This document shows, in pieces, positions 41,376 to 50,135 of a stretch of 64,000 nucleotides of DNA. A program made the position numbers and the translations under genes. Under the pieces are notes generated by a model. That model worked only from the letters and a program-made list of their open reading frames with translations, was not told the DNA's origin and searched no databases. This DNA comes from WHSW01 sp963821025 (GTDB lineage Bacteria; Actinomycetota; Thermoleophilia; Solirubrobacterales; 70-9), in the NCBI GenBank assembly GCA_963821025.1, contig CAWGCG010000003.1, positions 868,001-932,000 of the forward strand, in the 5' to 3' direction. Every line of letters begins with the position of its first letter. The stretch's first letter is position 1.

Positions 41376-43144
41376 TGGTCACCTTTCGGCGTTTGCTCGG
41401 CTTTCTCGCTCCCTATCGCCGCCAGGTGATCGGTTCGCTGGTCTTCGCCTGGCTGGCGATGGGGGTGACGGTGCTGATCCCGTGGCTGGTCGGCAACGCG
41501 ATCGACGCGATTGAGACCGGAGCTCGTCCGGACCTGCTGCCGCTGGCGGTGGCGATCGCCGGCGCCGGGGTCCTGCGGCTGGGGTTGACGGTGGTTCGCC
41601 GGCTGATCGCCGGCAGGGTCTCGGTCGACGTCGAGTTCGACCTGCGCGAGCGCGTCTACGCTCACCTGCAGGCGCTCGAGCTCGGCTTCTTCGACAGCCA
41701 GCAGACCGGCCAGCTGATGTCGCGGGCGACCGTCGACCTGTCGTCGATTCGCTTCTTCCTCGGCTACGGGCTGATCTTCCTGACCCAGAACGCGCTCACG
41801 ATCGCGCTGGCGAGCGTGGTCATGTTCGTCATCAACCCGGGCCTCGCGGCGCTGGCGCTGCTCCCGGTCCCCTTCGTCGTGCTCGCCGCGATGCGCTTCA
41901 ACCGGCTCTCGCGACCCGCGGTGCAGGAGATCCAGCAACGGATCGCCGAGCTCACCGCCGAGGCCGAGGAGAGCATCTCCGGGATCCGGATCGTGAAGGC
42001 GTTCGCGCGCGAACAGCACATGCTCGGACGCTTTCGCCGCTCGGTGGCCCGGGTATTCGACCAGAACGTCTACTCGACCCGGCTGCGCGCTTTTTACTCA
42101 CCGCTGCTCGGCTTCATCCCCAGCCTCGGCCTGGCGGTGGTGCTCTACGTCGGCGGGCGCGAGGTGATCTCGGGCAGCTTCACGCTCGGCGACTTCACCG
42201 CCTTCTACACCTATCTGGTGATGCTGATGGGCCCGATGCGGATGCTCGGCATCTCTCTGGGGATGGCGCAGCGCGCCGTCGCCTCGGGCAACCGGCTGTT
42301 CGAGGTGCTCGACCGCGAGCCGCGAGTAACGAGCCCGCCGGGAGCGCCGCTGCTACCCGCGGGCCCGGGCAGGGTCGAGTTTCGCGACGTCAGTCTGCGG
42401 TATGACGGCGCCGAGCCGGCACTGACCGGGGTCGACCTCGAGGTGCCGGCCGGGCGCACGGTGGCGCTGGTCGGGCCGACCGGGTCGGGGAAGACCAGCC
42501 TGGTGGCGCTGATCGCGCGCCTCTATGACCCGAGCGTGGGCGCGGTCATGGTCGACGGCGCCGACCTGCGCTCGGTCGACACCGCCTCGGTGCGCGGCGC
42601 CGTCGCCTTCGTCGCCGACGAGAGCTTCCTGTTCTCGGCGACAGTCGCCGAGAACATCGCCTACGCGCGCCCCGATGCCGGCCGGGACGAGATCGAGACC
42701 GCGGCGAGGCGCGCCCAGGCACACGAGTTCATCGCCGCGCTGCCGGACCGCTACGAGACGATCGTCGGCGAGCGCGGGCTGACCCTGTCCGGGGGACAGC
42801 GCCAGCGGGTCGCGATCGCCAGAGCACTGATCGCCGATCCGCGGATCCTGATCCTCGATGACGCGACGTCCTCGGTCGATGCCCGGACCGAGGCCGCGAT
42901 CAAGCGCGGCCTGCGCGAGGTGATGGAGGGCCGCACAACTTTCATCGTCGCCCACCGGCTGTCGACGATCTCGCTCGCCGACGAGATCGTGGTCATGGAG
43001 GCGGGCCGGATCGTCGACCGCGGCCGTCACGAGGAGCTGCTCGAGCGCTGCCCGCTTTACGTCGAGATCGCCGAGTTCGGCTGCGAGGACGTGCTCTTCT
43101 TGCAGCGCGACCTGGAGGAGCGCGAGGCGGTGGCGGGACTGTGA
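41375..43144 (+). CDS. ABC exporter half-transporter with degenerate catalytic site (subunit 1)
   Basis: 589 residues: six-helix exporter domain (1-310), then an ATPase domain with Walker A GPTGSGKTS (about 367-375), signature LSGGQRQRVAIARAL and Walker B ILILDDATSSVD. The catalytic Glu after Walker B is Asp (DD rather than DE), and the Q-loop region is FVADES rather than the usual FVPQ. These are marks of the degenerate partner in heterodimeric exporters such as BmrCD or TM287/288. GTGA overlap with subunit 2. Confidence 0.92.
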   Translation: MVTFRRLLGFLAPYRRQVIGSLVFAWLAMGVTVLIPWLVGNAIDAIETGARPDLLPLAVAIAGAGVLRLGLTVVRRLIAGRVSVDVEFDLRERVYAHLQALELGFFDSQQTGQLMSRATVDLSSIRFFLGYGLIFLTQNALTIALASVVMFVINPGLAALALLPVPFVVLAAMRFNRLSRPAVQEIQQRIAELTAEAEESISGIRIVKAFAREQHMLGRFRRSVARVFDQNVYSTRLRAFYSPLLGFIPSLGLAVVLYVGGREVISGSFTLGDFTAFYTYLVMLMGPMRMLGISLGMAQRAVASGNRLFEVLDREPRVTSPPGAPLLPAGPGRVEFRDVSLRYDGAEPALTGVDLEVPAGRTVALVGPTGSGKTSLVALIARLYDPSVGAVMVDGADLRSVDTASVRGAVAFVADESFLFSATVAENIAYARPDAGRDEIETAARRAQAHEFIAALPDRYETIVGERGLTLSGGQRQRVAIARALIADPRILILDDATSSVDARTEAAIKRGLREVMEGRTTFIVAHRLSTISLADEIVVMEAGRIVDRGRHEELLERCPLYVEIAEFGCEDVLFLQRDLEEREAVAGL

Positions 43145-45111
43145 AACGCGAGCAGGCAGGTCGCAGGTCGCAGAACGGTGGCCGGGGGCCTTCCGCCGAT
43201 CCGGTGACCGAGCGCGATCCTGAGACTCAAGGCTCCGACGTTGCCACCGAAACCGAGGACCAGGCCAATCAGCCCGGCCGGTTCGCCGGCACGCTGCTGA
43301 TGTTCCGCGACCTCTGGCGGCTGATCCGAGGTGAGGATCAGCGCGCCCGCAAGGTCCGCTGGATGCTCGGCCTGCTGCGCCCCTATCGCACCCAGGTGAC
43401 GCTGATGATGGTGGCGCTGGTGATCGCAACGGCGGCGGCGCTGGCACCGCCGTTTCTCGCCGGGAAGGCGATCGACTCGGGGATCCAGACCGGCGACGTC
43501 GACGCGCTGGCGTTGATCGTCGGCGTCTTCATCGTCTCGGTCGCGATCTTCTGGGCCGCCTCATACGCGCAGACATACCTGGTCGGATGGGTCGGCCAGC
43601 GCGCGCTACAGGACCTGCGCCAGCGCATCTACACGCACCTCCAGGGGATGTCGATCGGCTTCTTCACCCGGCGCAGGCCGGGAGAGTTGATCTCGCGCCT
43701 GACCAACGACGTCCAGGCGCTCGACTCGCTGGTCACGGATGGGATCGTCACGCTGTTCTCGAGCACCCTGACGCTGGTCGGCGTCGTCGTCATCCTGCTC
43801 GCGCTCGACGTCCCGTTGGCGCTTGTCACCTTCCTCACCTTCCCGATCCTGGCGATCGCGAGCGTCGTCTTCCGGATCGCCTCGGCGGGCGCCTACCGGC
43901 TCACCCGGGAGAAGATCGCCGACGTCACGGCCTATCTGCAGGAGACGCTCTCGGGCGTGCGGGTGGTGCGGACGTTCGGTCGCGAGCGCCAGCACGTGAC
44001 CCGGATGAGCGAGCTCAACCAAGCCAACCGCGACGTCAACATGAAGACCGTCTACCTGAACGCGGCCTACTTCCCCGCGGTCGAGTTGCTGTCGGCGATC
44101 GGGACGACCGCGATCATCCTCTACGGCGGTTACCAGGCGATCGAGGGACGGATCGAGATCGGGATCGTGGTCGCGTTCATCGGCTACCTGCAGCTGTTCT
44201 TCGACCCGATCCAGCAGATCTCGCAGCTCTACACGACCTATCAGCAGGGCATGGCGGCACTCGACAAGATCTTCGACCTGCTCGACACCGAGCCCGACAT
44301 GGTCGACAAGCCGGATGCGATCGACCCCGGGCGGCTGCGGGGCGAGATCGACCTCGATCACGTCTGGTTTTCCTACGCACGCGGCGGCGACGCCACCGCC
44401 GCCGAGCTCGAGCAGGACTCGGGCTGGGCGCTGGAGGGGATCGACCTGCACGTGCCGGCGGGCCAGACGGTTGCCCTGGTCGGCGAGACCGGCGCCGGCA
44501 AGTCGACCCTGGCGAAGCTGATCGCCCGCTTTTATGACCCCCAGCGCGGCCGGGTGCGGGTCGACGGCCACGACCTGCGCGAGCTGCGTGCGTCAGCGCT
44601 GCGCTCGCAGCTCGGCATCGTTCCCCAGGAGGGCTTTCTGTTCTCGGGCACGATCCGCGAGAACATCGCCTTCGGCCGCCCGGACGCAAGCAACGAGGAG
44701 ATCTTTTCGGCCGCGCGCGCCGTCGGCGCCGGGGCCTTCGTCGACCGGCTACCCGCGGGCTTCGAGACCGAGGTCGGCGAGCGCGGGGTGGCGCTGTCGG
44801 CCGGACAGCGCCAGATCGTCTCGTTCGCGCGGGCGCTGTTGGCCGAGCCCAGGATCCTGATCCTCGACGAGGCGACCTCGAACGTCGACGTGCGGACCGA
44901 GCGGGTGATCGAGGAGGGGCTCGAGCGGCTGCTGCACGGGCGCACCGCGATCGTGATCGCCCACCGGCTCTCGACGATCAGGCGCGCGGGCCGGATCGTC
45001 GTGCTCGAGTACGGCAAGATCGCCGAGTCGGGAACCCATGAGGAGCTGATCGAGGCGGGTGGCCGCTACGCCCAGCTCTACGGGACCTGGGCCGAGTCGG
45101 CGACCGCCTGA
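43141..45111 (+). CDS. ABC exporter half-transporter, catalytic partner (subunit 2)
   Basis: 656 residues with a roughly 70-residue polar N-terminal extension, six membrane helices, and an ATPase domain with Walker A GETGAGKST, Q-loop GIVPQEGFLFSG, signature LSAGQRQIVSFARAL and Walker B ILILDEATSNVD (catalytic Glu present). The signature has LSAGQ instead of LSGGQ, so the site formed with subunit 1 is asymmetric. Together the pair should export drugs, lipids or peptides. Start GTG overlaps the previous stop. Confidence 0.93.
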   Translation: MKREQAGRRSQNGGRGPSADPVTERDPETQGSDVATETEDQANQPGRFAGTLLMFRDLWRLIRGEDQRARKVRWMLGLLRPYRTQVTLMMVALVIATAAALAPPFLAGKAIDSGIQTGDVDALALIVGVFIVSVAIFWAASYAQTYLVGWVGQRALQDLRQRIYTHLQGMSIGFFTRRRPGELISRLTNDVQALDSLVTDGIVTLFSSTLTLVGVVVILLALDVPLALVTFLTFPILAIASVVFRIASAGAYRLTREKIADVTAYLQETLSGVRVVRTFGRERQHVTRMSELNQANRDVNMKTVYLNAAYFPAVELLSAIGTTAIILYGGYQAIEGRIEIGIVVAFIGYLQLFFDPIQQISQLYTTYQQGMAALDKIFDLLDTEPDMVDKPDAIDPGRLRGEIDLDHVWFSYARGGDATAAELEQDSGWALEGIDLHVPAGQTVALVGETGAGKSTLAKLIARFYDPQRGRVRVDGHDLRELRASALRSQLGIVPQEGFLFSGTIRENIAFGRPDASNEEIFSAARAVGAGAFVDRLPAGFETEVGERGVALSAGQRQIVSFARALLAEPRILILDEATSNVDVRTERVIEEGLERLLHGRTAIVIAHRLSTIRRAGRIVVLEYGKIAESGTHEELIEAGGRYAQLYGTWAESATA

Positions 45112-45134
45112 GCGCCGGAGCGCCGGAGCGCCGG
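45111..45134. repeat. Short tandem repeat (AGCGCCGG x3)
   Basis: Three perfect copies of the octamer AGCGCCGG plus a partial fourth, beginning at the stop of the ABC gene and lying between two convergent genes. Probably slippage-prone intergenic DNA. Confidence 0.8.
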
Positions 45135-45144
45135 AGCGACGCCG

Positions 45145-45888
45145 CTAGGGGGTGATCCCGCCCGAGCCCGAGCCGTCATCGGTCGGTGCCGGGGCGGTCG
45201 GAGCGGGCGTGGGAGTGACGCTGCCGCCCTCGGTCGGCGCGGGCTCGGTCGGCGTGGTCGGGACCACCGGCGCGACCGGCGTCGTCGGGGTCACCGGCGC
45301 CACGGCTCCCCCGGTCTCGGTCGGCGTGGTCGTCTCGGCGCCTCCGCCGCCACCACCGCTCGATTCGCCGACCTGGGAGGGGTCGCCGCAGACCTCGAAG
45401 CCGAACTTGCCCGCCGCCTTGGCCGCCTTCGCCTCCGCTTCCTCGATCGTGGCGTCGAGCTCCGCCGAGGCCGTATCGTCGCCTCGCTGGATCGCGGTGA
45501 TCTTGTCGTCGTAAGCGGAGATCTGGTCCTGCACCGCCTGCAGGAAGGCGTCGAGCTGATCGGCGCCGTCCTCGGGCGGCGGCAGGGTCTGTAGCGACTC
45601 GAGCTCGCCGGCGAGGGTCTGGCCCTGGTCGGTGGCCGCCTGCTCGGGATCGGACTCGTCGATGTCGGCGAACGCGGTGTTCGCCTCGAGGCAGACGGCG
45701 TCTGCCTGGTCGACGTAGTCGGTTTGGCTGAGCGAGGTGGCGGTGCCGACCCCGGTGGCGCCGGCGACCGGCGTGACCTCGGTCGGCTCGTCGTCGCCGC
45801 CGCAGCTGCGGATCAGGAGCACGAGGATGATGAAGACCCCGACGAGGATGCTCAACGCGACCAGGCGCCGGCGCTGGTAGACGTCCAT
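45145..45888 (-). CDS. Membrane-anchored protein with helical domain and Pro/Thr-rich tail
   Basis: 247 residues. One N-terminal membrane helix (LVALSILVGVFIILVLLI) followed by CGGDDE. The middle (60-165) is acidic and helical with two Cys (DAVCLEANTAF and FGFEVCGD) that could form a disulfide, as in actinobacterial sensor-like surface proteins. The last 75 residues are low-complexity Pro/Thr/Gly. Probably faces outside. Function unknown. Confidence 0.75.
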   Translation of the reverse strand: MDVYQRRRLVALSILVGVFIILVLLIRSCGGDDEPTEVTPVAGATGVGTATSLSQTDYVDQADAVCLEANTAFADIDESDPEQAATDQGQTLAGELESLQTLPPPEDGADQLDAFLQAVQDQISAYDDKITAIQRGDDTASAELDATIEEAEAKAAKAAGKFGFEVCGDPSQVGESSGGGGGGAETTTPTETGGAVAPVTPTTPVAPVVPTTPTEPAPTEGGSVTPTPAPTAPAPTDDGSGSGGITP

Positions 45889-45979
45889 GACGTGCCCAAA
45901 GTAACAAAGGGCACCGGCGCTCTCTGCAGGCGGTTTGTAACTGCGACGGAGGTTTCAGCGTCTGGGCTAGCCTGCGAGC

Positions 45980-47203
45980 GTGGTGGGACGCGTGAACCGG
46001 GGAGCCGTTGCAGCGTGTGGCGCCGTGGCCGTCGTGGCCGCGATCGCCGCCGGCCCCGTGCTGGGCGCCAAGGCGCCGCCCAGGCTCGGGAGCGACACGG
46101 GGACGGTGCGAACCGGGACCACCGGCAACGATTCCGAGATCGCCAGGACGGTCCCGATCGGCAAGGGTGCGGGCGCCGAGCGACGGGTGGTGATGTCGCT
46201 GCAGGCCGGCAACCTGGGCGACCTGCGCGATGGCGATCGGCTCGACGCGAGCGCCGAGGTCGAGGTCTCCGTGTGCCTGAAGCCGAACGAGTTGCACCGC
46301 TCGAGCCGGCCCTGCATCGGCCGCACCTACGGCTATGACCCGTCGGTGAGGGCGGAGCTGGTGTTGGCCGAAGGCACCCGCGCCGACGGGGTTTCGCTGG
46401 GCAGCGACCGGCTCACCTGCGCTCAGTCACAGCCAAACCGAAACCACCACTGCGTGCTAGTCATCGACGGCGGGATCGACATCGACGAGGCGGCGGCGCT
46501 GCCATGCAATCCCGAAACCTGTCACATCAACCTGGTTCTGAGCGCCAGGGACGGCAAGGCCCGCCGCGGCCACAAGCTCGTGGTCGGCGCCGACTCCGGC
46601 GGCAGGGCGGTCAACGGCGACAAGGGGCGAATCAACTTCATCCGCTACCGGCCCGGAAGCCAGCAGCGCGAGCAGCCGCTCGCGACCAGCGCGCGGAGGC
46701 GGTCCTCCTTGCCGATCGCCCAGGAGGGCGGGGACCCGAAGGACAGGGTGGTGTACTCGGTCGAGCTCGGCGGGCTGCGGGCCGGAGAGCAATTGGTGAT
46801 CGACGGGCGCATGGTCGCAAGGATCGGCCGGCATCCCTACAACGTCTTTCAGACCAACTCGCTGGTCCTCTCGGAGAACCCCGACTCGACCAGCCGCGAG
46901 GGCTGGCCGGAGCGGGTCGGCGATCTGAACGGGCAGATCGCCGAGGCGAACGGCTTCAACTGCACCCAGGGCGACAGCGCGCACGAGGACCCGTGCACCG
47001 CCCGCAAGGTCGGCGTGCTCGAGATCACCCGGGACTCGCCGAAGACCCTCTACGTCAACCTGGTCACGGGAATGGCGGCGCAGGCCGATTTCGACAACCG
47101 CCACCACGCCGGCGATACAGCCAAGGTCCTCGACGATGGCTTCCTGCGCGTCTACCGCTACCCCGCCGACCGCAACGACGCCCCGCCGGAGGTTCGGGAC
47201 TGA
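45980..47203 (+). CDS. Secreted protein of unknown function with duplicated beta domain
   Basis: 407 residues with a signal peptide (GAVAACGAVAVVAAIAAGPV, cleavage near AKA). Mature protein has cysteine pairs (CLKPNELHRSSRPC, CAQSQPNRNHHC, CNPETC) likely to be disulfides. Two halves share a pattern: RRVVMSLQAGNLGDLRDGDR in the first and DRVVYSVELGGLRAGEQLVI in the second, suggesting an internal repeat of a beta-sandwich. No known domain recognised. Confidence 0.72.
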   Translation: MVGRVNRGAVAACGAVAVVAAIAAGPVLGAKAPPRLGSDTGTVRTGTTGNDSEIARTVPIGKGAGAERRVVMSLQAGNLGDLRDGDRLDASAEVEVSVCLKPNELHRSSRPCIGRTYGYDPSVRAELVLAEGTRADGVSLGSDRLTCAQSQPNRNHHCVLVIDGGIDIDEAAALPCNPETCHINLVLSARDGKARRGHKLVVGADSGGRAVNGDKGRINFIRYRPGSQQREQPLATSARRRSSLPIAQEGGDPKDRVVYSVELGGLRAGEQLVIDGRMVARIGRHPYNVFQTNSLVLSENPDSTSREGWPERVGDLNGQIAEANGFNCTQGDSAHEDPCTARKVGVLEITRDSPKTLYVNLVTGMAAQADFDNRHHAGDTAKVLDDGFLRVYRYPADRNDAPPEVRD

Positions 47204-47239
47204 TCCGCGCCTTCCGCCGACCGCCCCCGGCCTGCGAGG

Positions 47240-47980
47240 TCAGGGACTGGGGGTGGCGCTGACCCTGCGGCGATGCCCGTTGCGACCGCCCCAACTGTCG
47301 GTCTGGCAATGACAGTTCGCGCAGATCAACTCGAGGTTCTCAAGCCTGTTGTCGAAGCGGTCGCCGTTCACGTGGTGGAGTTGCATGCTCAGGGGTCGGC
47401 CGCGCCACTCGCTGATCCCACACCGCTCGCACCGGTTCTCCTTGAGGCCCGCCGTGATCAGACGCGCTTTCAGATGTCCGCGTCCTGTCTGGATGCGGCC
47501 CGCGACAAGAAGCTGATCGAGGGGCATTTGCTGCGGCCGCGGGACTACCGCCCCTCGGCGGACAGCAGAGCTCCAGGTCGCGCTACAGAAGCCAAAGCGC
47601 GCAGCACAGCCGCGCACCGTCAGGCCCGAGTCGTAAGCCTCCTGGATCGCCTCCCAGTCGTAACGGCGTGCCGCGCGCTCGTCGACGGGCAGACCCAGAC
47701 GGCGCGCGTGGTACGCGACCGTTGCCTTGCTCAAGCTGAGGCGCTTAGCGATCTCCCGGTAGCTGCATCCAGCCTCGATCAGCTCGCCGATCTTTTTGCG
47801 TTTCTCGGCCGCGCGAAGCCCAGACGAGCGGGGCCGGGGCTTGATCTCACCCCGGCCGACGGCGCGATTCCACGCCCCGTTGGAGAAACCGAACCTGCTC
47901 TGACACTCCGCTCGAGAATGGCCGGCCTCGTAGTGAGCACGAATCGCGATCCAGTCGTACCCGGACGTTGTCACGAACAT
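47240..47980 (-). CDS. HNH endonuclease with HTH and duplicated DNA-binding-like module
   Basis: 246 residues from ATG 47980. Two copies of a roughly 45-residue module (YDW.AI...Y..G.....C..RFGF....W..AV.RG...PRP at about 8-50 and 107-149) flank a helix-turn-helix (YREIAKRLSLSKATVAYHAR). The C-terminal HNH domain has CERCGISEW, LHHVNGDRFDNRLENLELIC and CANCHCQT (zinc cysteines plus catalytic His/Asn/His). The start codon lies inside a LexA-type palindrome, and the gene follows tRNA-Gln by 63 bases. Probably a site-selective nuclease of mobile-element or homing type. Confidence 0.85.
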   Translation of the reverse strand: MFVTTSGYDWIAIRAHYEAGHSRAECQSRFGFSNGAWNRAVGRGEIKPRPRSSGLRAAEKRKKIGELIEAGCSYREIAKRLSLSKATVAYHARRLGLPVDERAARRYDWEAIQEAYDSGLTVRGCAARFGFCSATWSSAVRRGAVVPRPQQMPLDQLLVAGRIQTGRGHLKARLITAGLKENRCERCGISEWRGRPLSMQLHHVNGDRFDNRLENLELICANCHCQTDSWGGRNGHRRRVSATPSP

Positions 47981-47987
47981 ATGTTCG
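47974..47987. promoter_or_regulatory. LexA-type SOS box overlapping the HNH start codon
   Basis: Perfect 14-base palindrome CGAACATATGTTCG. It matches the Gram-positive/actinobacterial SOS-box consensus CGAAC-N4-GTTCG, and its central ATG is the proposed start of the HNH gene. Position and sequence predict LexA repression, relieved by DNA damage. LexA itself is not in the window. Confidence 0.65.
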
Positions 47988-48043
47988 CACGCTGGCCGGA
48001 CGGAACCCGGCTCCTGCGGCATCGTTCGGGGCCTCGAGGCGAA

Positions 48044-48116
48044 CTCCGGGGCATGGACTCGAACCATGAATTCCAGGGCCAGAACCTGGCGAGTTGCCTA
48101 ATTACTCCACCCCGGA
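48044..48116 (-). tRNA. tRNA-Gln (CUG)
   Basis: A 73-base cloverleaf on the minus strand: acceptor TCCGGGG/CCCCGGA with discriminator G, D arm GAGT/ACTC, anticodon stem CCAGG/CCTGG with loop TTCTGGC (anticodon CUG), a 4-base variable loop, T arm CATGG/CCATG with TTCGAGT. CCA is not encoded. It lies between the oxidoreductase gene and the HNH gene. Confidence 0.95.
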
Positions 48117-48197
48117 TCGGGCTGGCCCAAAGATAGCGCCGAAGGCTCGGATCGCCGGACGTCCCTCCGCGTCCGACACGCGCACCGATCCGCGGCT

Positions 48198-49427
48198 TTA
48201 GGCCCCGACATCCTCGAGCTCGGAGTCCGGATCGCCGAGCGCCTCGAGCTGAGCCGAGACGTCGGCGCCGGTCTCGATCAGCGTCCGGGCGTGGACCAGG
48301 TCCTCCGAGCGGCCGACCGCGAGCGCTCCCTTGACCGCGCCGCCGAGCAGATACCAGACGCTGAACTCGCCGGCGTCGAGATCGCCGCGAATCACGACCT
48401 CGTCCCATTCATCGGCGGGACCGACGTACTCGAGGCTGGCCCAGTCGGCGAGGTCGCTGAAGAAGTACGGCACCTCTCGGTAGGGCTCGGTGCTACCGAG
48501 CATCCCGCGCGCCGCATGGCGGCCCTGTTGCAGGGCAACGTCCCAGTGCTCCACCCTCAGTCGCCGGCCGTGGATCACGCTGTCGTACGAGCAAACGTCC
48601 CCGGCCGCGAAGATCCCCTCGACCGAGGTCTCGAGCTTCGAGTCGCAGACGATCCCATCCTCGACCTCGAGCCCGGCGCGCTCAGCCAGCATCGTGTCCG
48701 GGCGCACACCCGCCCCGACCACCACCATGTCGCCCTCCACCGTGCGCCCGCTCTTGGTCACCACGGCGCCGACTCGCCCGTCGCCCTCGAACGCCTCGAC
48801 CTCCTCCCCGCCGAGCAACTCGATCCCGTGCTCGGCCAGCGTCTCGTGAAAGAAGCGGCCGGCCTCGGCGCCGAACGTATTCGAAAGCGCGACCTCCTCG
48901 ATCATCACGATCGTGCAGCTGGCCCCTAGCGCGGTCAGCGAGGCCGCCACCTCGCAGCCGATGTAGCTGCCGCCGATCAGGACCACGTGCTCGGCCGCTT
49001 CGGCCTCGGCGCGAATCGCGTCGGAGTTGCCGAAGGCGCGCAGGTAGTGGATGCCCTCGAGCTCGGCACCCTCGAGCCGCAGGATGTTGACGTTGGCCCC
49101 GGTGGCGAGCAACGCCCGCCCGAACTCGACTTCGTCACCGCCCTGGAGCTTGGCCGTGCGCGCCTCGGGATCGAGCGCCATCACGTTGGTGCGCAGCCGC
49201 AGCTCGATCCCGTTCTCCTCATACCACTCCGGCGGATTGACCAGAGCGTCCTCCCGCGACGCCTCGCCGCGCAGGTACTCCTTCGACAGCGGGGGGCGCT
49301 CATACGGCGGCGCCTGCTCGCGGGTCGCGACCAGGATCGAGGCCTCGGCGTCCTGGGCGCGCAGCTCGGAAGCGCAGTAGCCGGCGGCGAGCCCGCCGCC
49401 GACGATCAGGAAATCCGTGCTCGGCAC
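48198..49427 (-). CDS. FAD-dependent NAD(P)H oxidoreductase (ferredoxin reductase-like)
   Basis: 409 residues. N-terminal FAD motif FLIVGGGLAAGYCASELR (about 6-23), substrate loop APPYERPPLSKEYL, central NAD motif VVLIGGSYIGCEVAAS (about 147-162), and FAD-ribityl motif GIFAAGDVC. The family includes rhodocoxin/putidaredoxin reductases and AIF-like enzymes that reduce ferredoxins. Last gene of the operon, 4 bases after the second trkA-type gene. Its direct partner is unknown; it could also serve the P450. Confidence 0.9.
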   Translation of the reverse strand: MPSTDFLIVGGGLAAGYCASELRAQDAEASILVATREQAPPYERPPLSKEYLRGEASREDALVNPPEWYEENGIELRLRTNVMALDPEARTAKLQGGDEVEFGRALLATGANVNILRLEGAELEGIHYLRAFGNSDAIRAEAEAAEHVVLIGGSYIGCEVAASLTALGASCTIVMIEEVALSNTFGAEAGRFFHETLAEHGIELLGGEEVEAFEGDGRVGAVVTKSGRTVEGDMVVVGAGVRPDTMLAERAGLEVEDGIVCDSKLETSVEGIFAAGDVCSYDSVIHGRRLRVEHWDVALQQGRHAARGMLGSTEPYREVPYFFSDLADWASLEYVGPADEWDEVVIRGDLDAGEFSVWYLLGGAVKGALAVGRSEDLVHARTLIETGADVSAQLEALGDPDSELEDVGA

Positions 49428-49431
49428 CGGC

Positions 49432-50124
49432 TCACTCGCTGGCGACCGAGGCGCCGTCGGGACCGAAGTAGGAGGTCAGGTCCTCCTCGACCGTCGGGTC
49501 CAAGACGGCGAGGATCTCATCGCCCGCCTCGAGCACGGTCTCGGTGTTGGGAACGAACCCCGACCCCTCCCGCAACACCGAGATCAGCAGACTTCCCTCG
49601 GGCATCTGCAGGTCGCCCACACGCTTGCCGGCCGCCCTCGAGTCCTCGGGCAGCAGCATCTCGATGATCTCGAGCCGCTGTTCCGGCAGGTCGAGCAGAT
49701 GGACGAGTCCGTACTCGGGGACCTCGTGCTCGATCAGGCGCAGGATCAGGTCGGTGGCCGAGACGACCGGTCTGATACCCAGCAGCTCGAAATGCTCGCG
49801 GTTGCGCGGGTTGTTGACCCTCGCGATGATCCGGTCGACCAGGTACTTCTCCTTGGCGACCTGGCAGATCAGCATGTTGTCCTCGTCGTCGCCGGTGACT
49901 GCGATCACCATGTCGGCGCGCGATACCCCCGCCCGCTCGAGCACCCAGAGCTCGGAGGCGTCTCCGTATTGGACGTTGTGCTCGAGCTCCTGCTCGACCG
50001 TCAGGTAGCGCTCGCGGCTGTTCTCGATCAGGGTCACCTCGTTGCCCTTGTCGAGCAGCTCGCGGGCGAGGTTCCAGCCGACCTTCCCGGCCCCGACGAT
50101 GATGATGTACATCTGCTCGCCCAT
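49432..50124 (-). CDS. trkA: TrkA-type potassium uptake regulator (RCK_N plus TrkA_C)
   Basis: 230 residues. NAD(H)-binding Rossmann motif IIIVGAGKVGWNLARELL, followed by GDASELWVLERAGVSRADM and DEDNMLICQVAK (RCK_N), then a TrkA_C domain (LPEDSRAAGKRVGDL to the end). Such proteins gate cation transporters in response to NAD(H), ATP or c-di-AMP. A second TrkA protein is encoded 11 bases upstream and APC-type permeases before it, as in the mycobacterial ceoB/ceoC neighbourhood. Confidence 0.92.
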   Translation of the reverse strand: MGEQMYIIIVGAGKVGWNLARELLDKGNEVTLIENSRERYLTVEQELEHNVQYGDASELWVLERAGVSRADMVIAVTGDDEDNMLICQVAKEKYLVDRIIARVNNPRNREHFELLGIRPVVSATDLILRLIEHEVPEYGLVHLLDLPEQRLEIIEMLLPEDSRAAGKRVGDLQMPEGSLLISVLREGSGFVPNTETVLEAGDEILAVLDPTVEEDLTSYFGPDGASVASE

Positions 50125-50135
50125 ACGGCTCCCGC

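Noticed and set aside
47273..48136. Plus-strand frame containing MDSNHEFQGQNLASC
   Set aside because: Antisense reading through tRNA-Gln and the HNH gene; the motif is a classic spurious tRNA-derived peptide.
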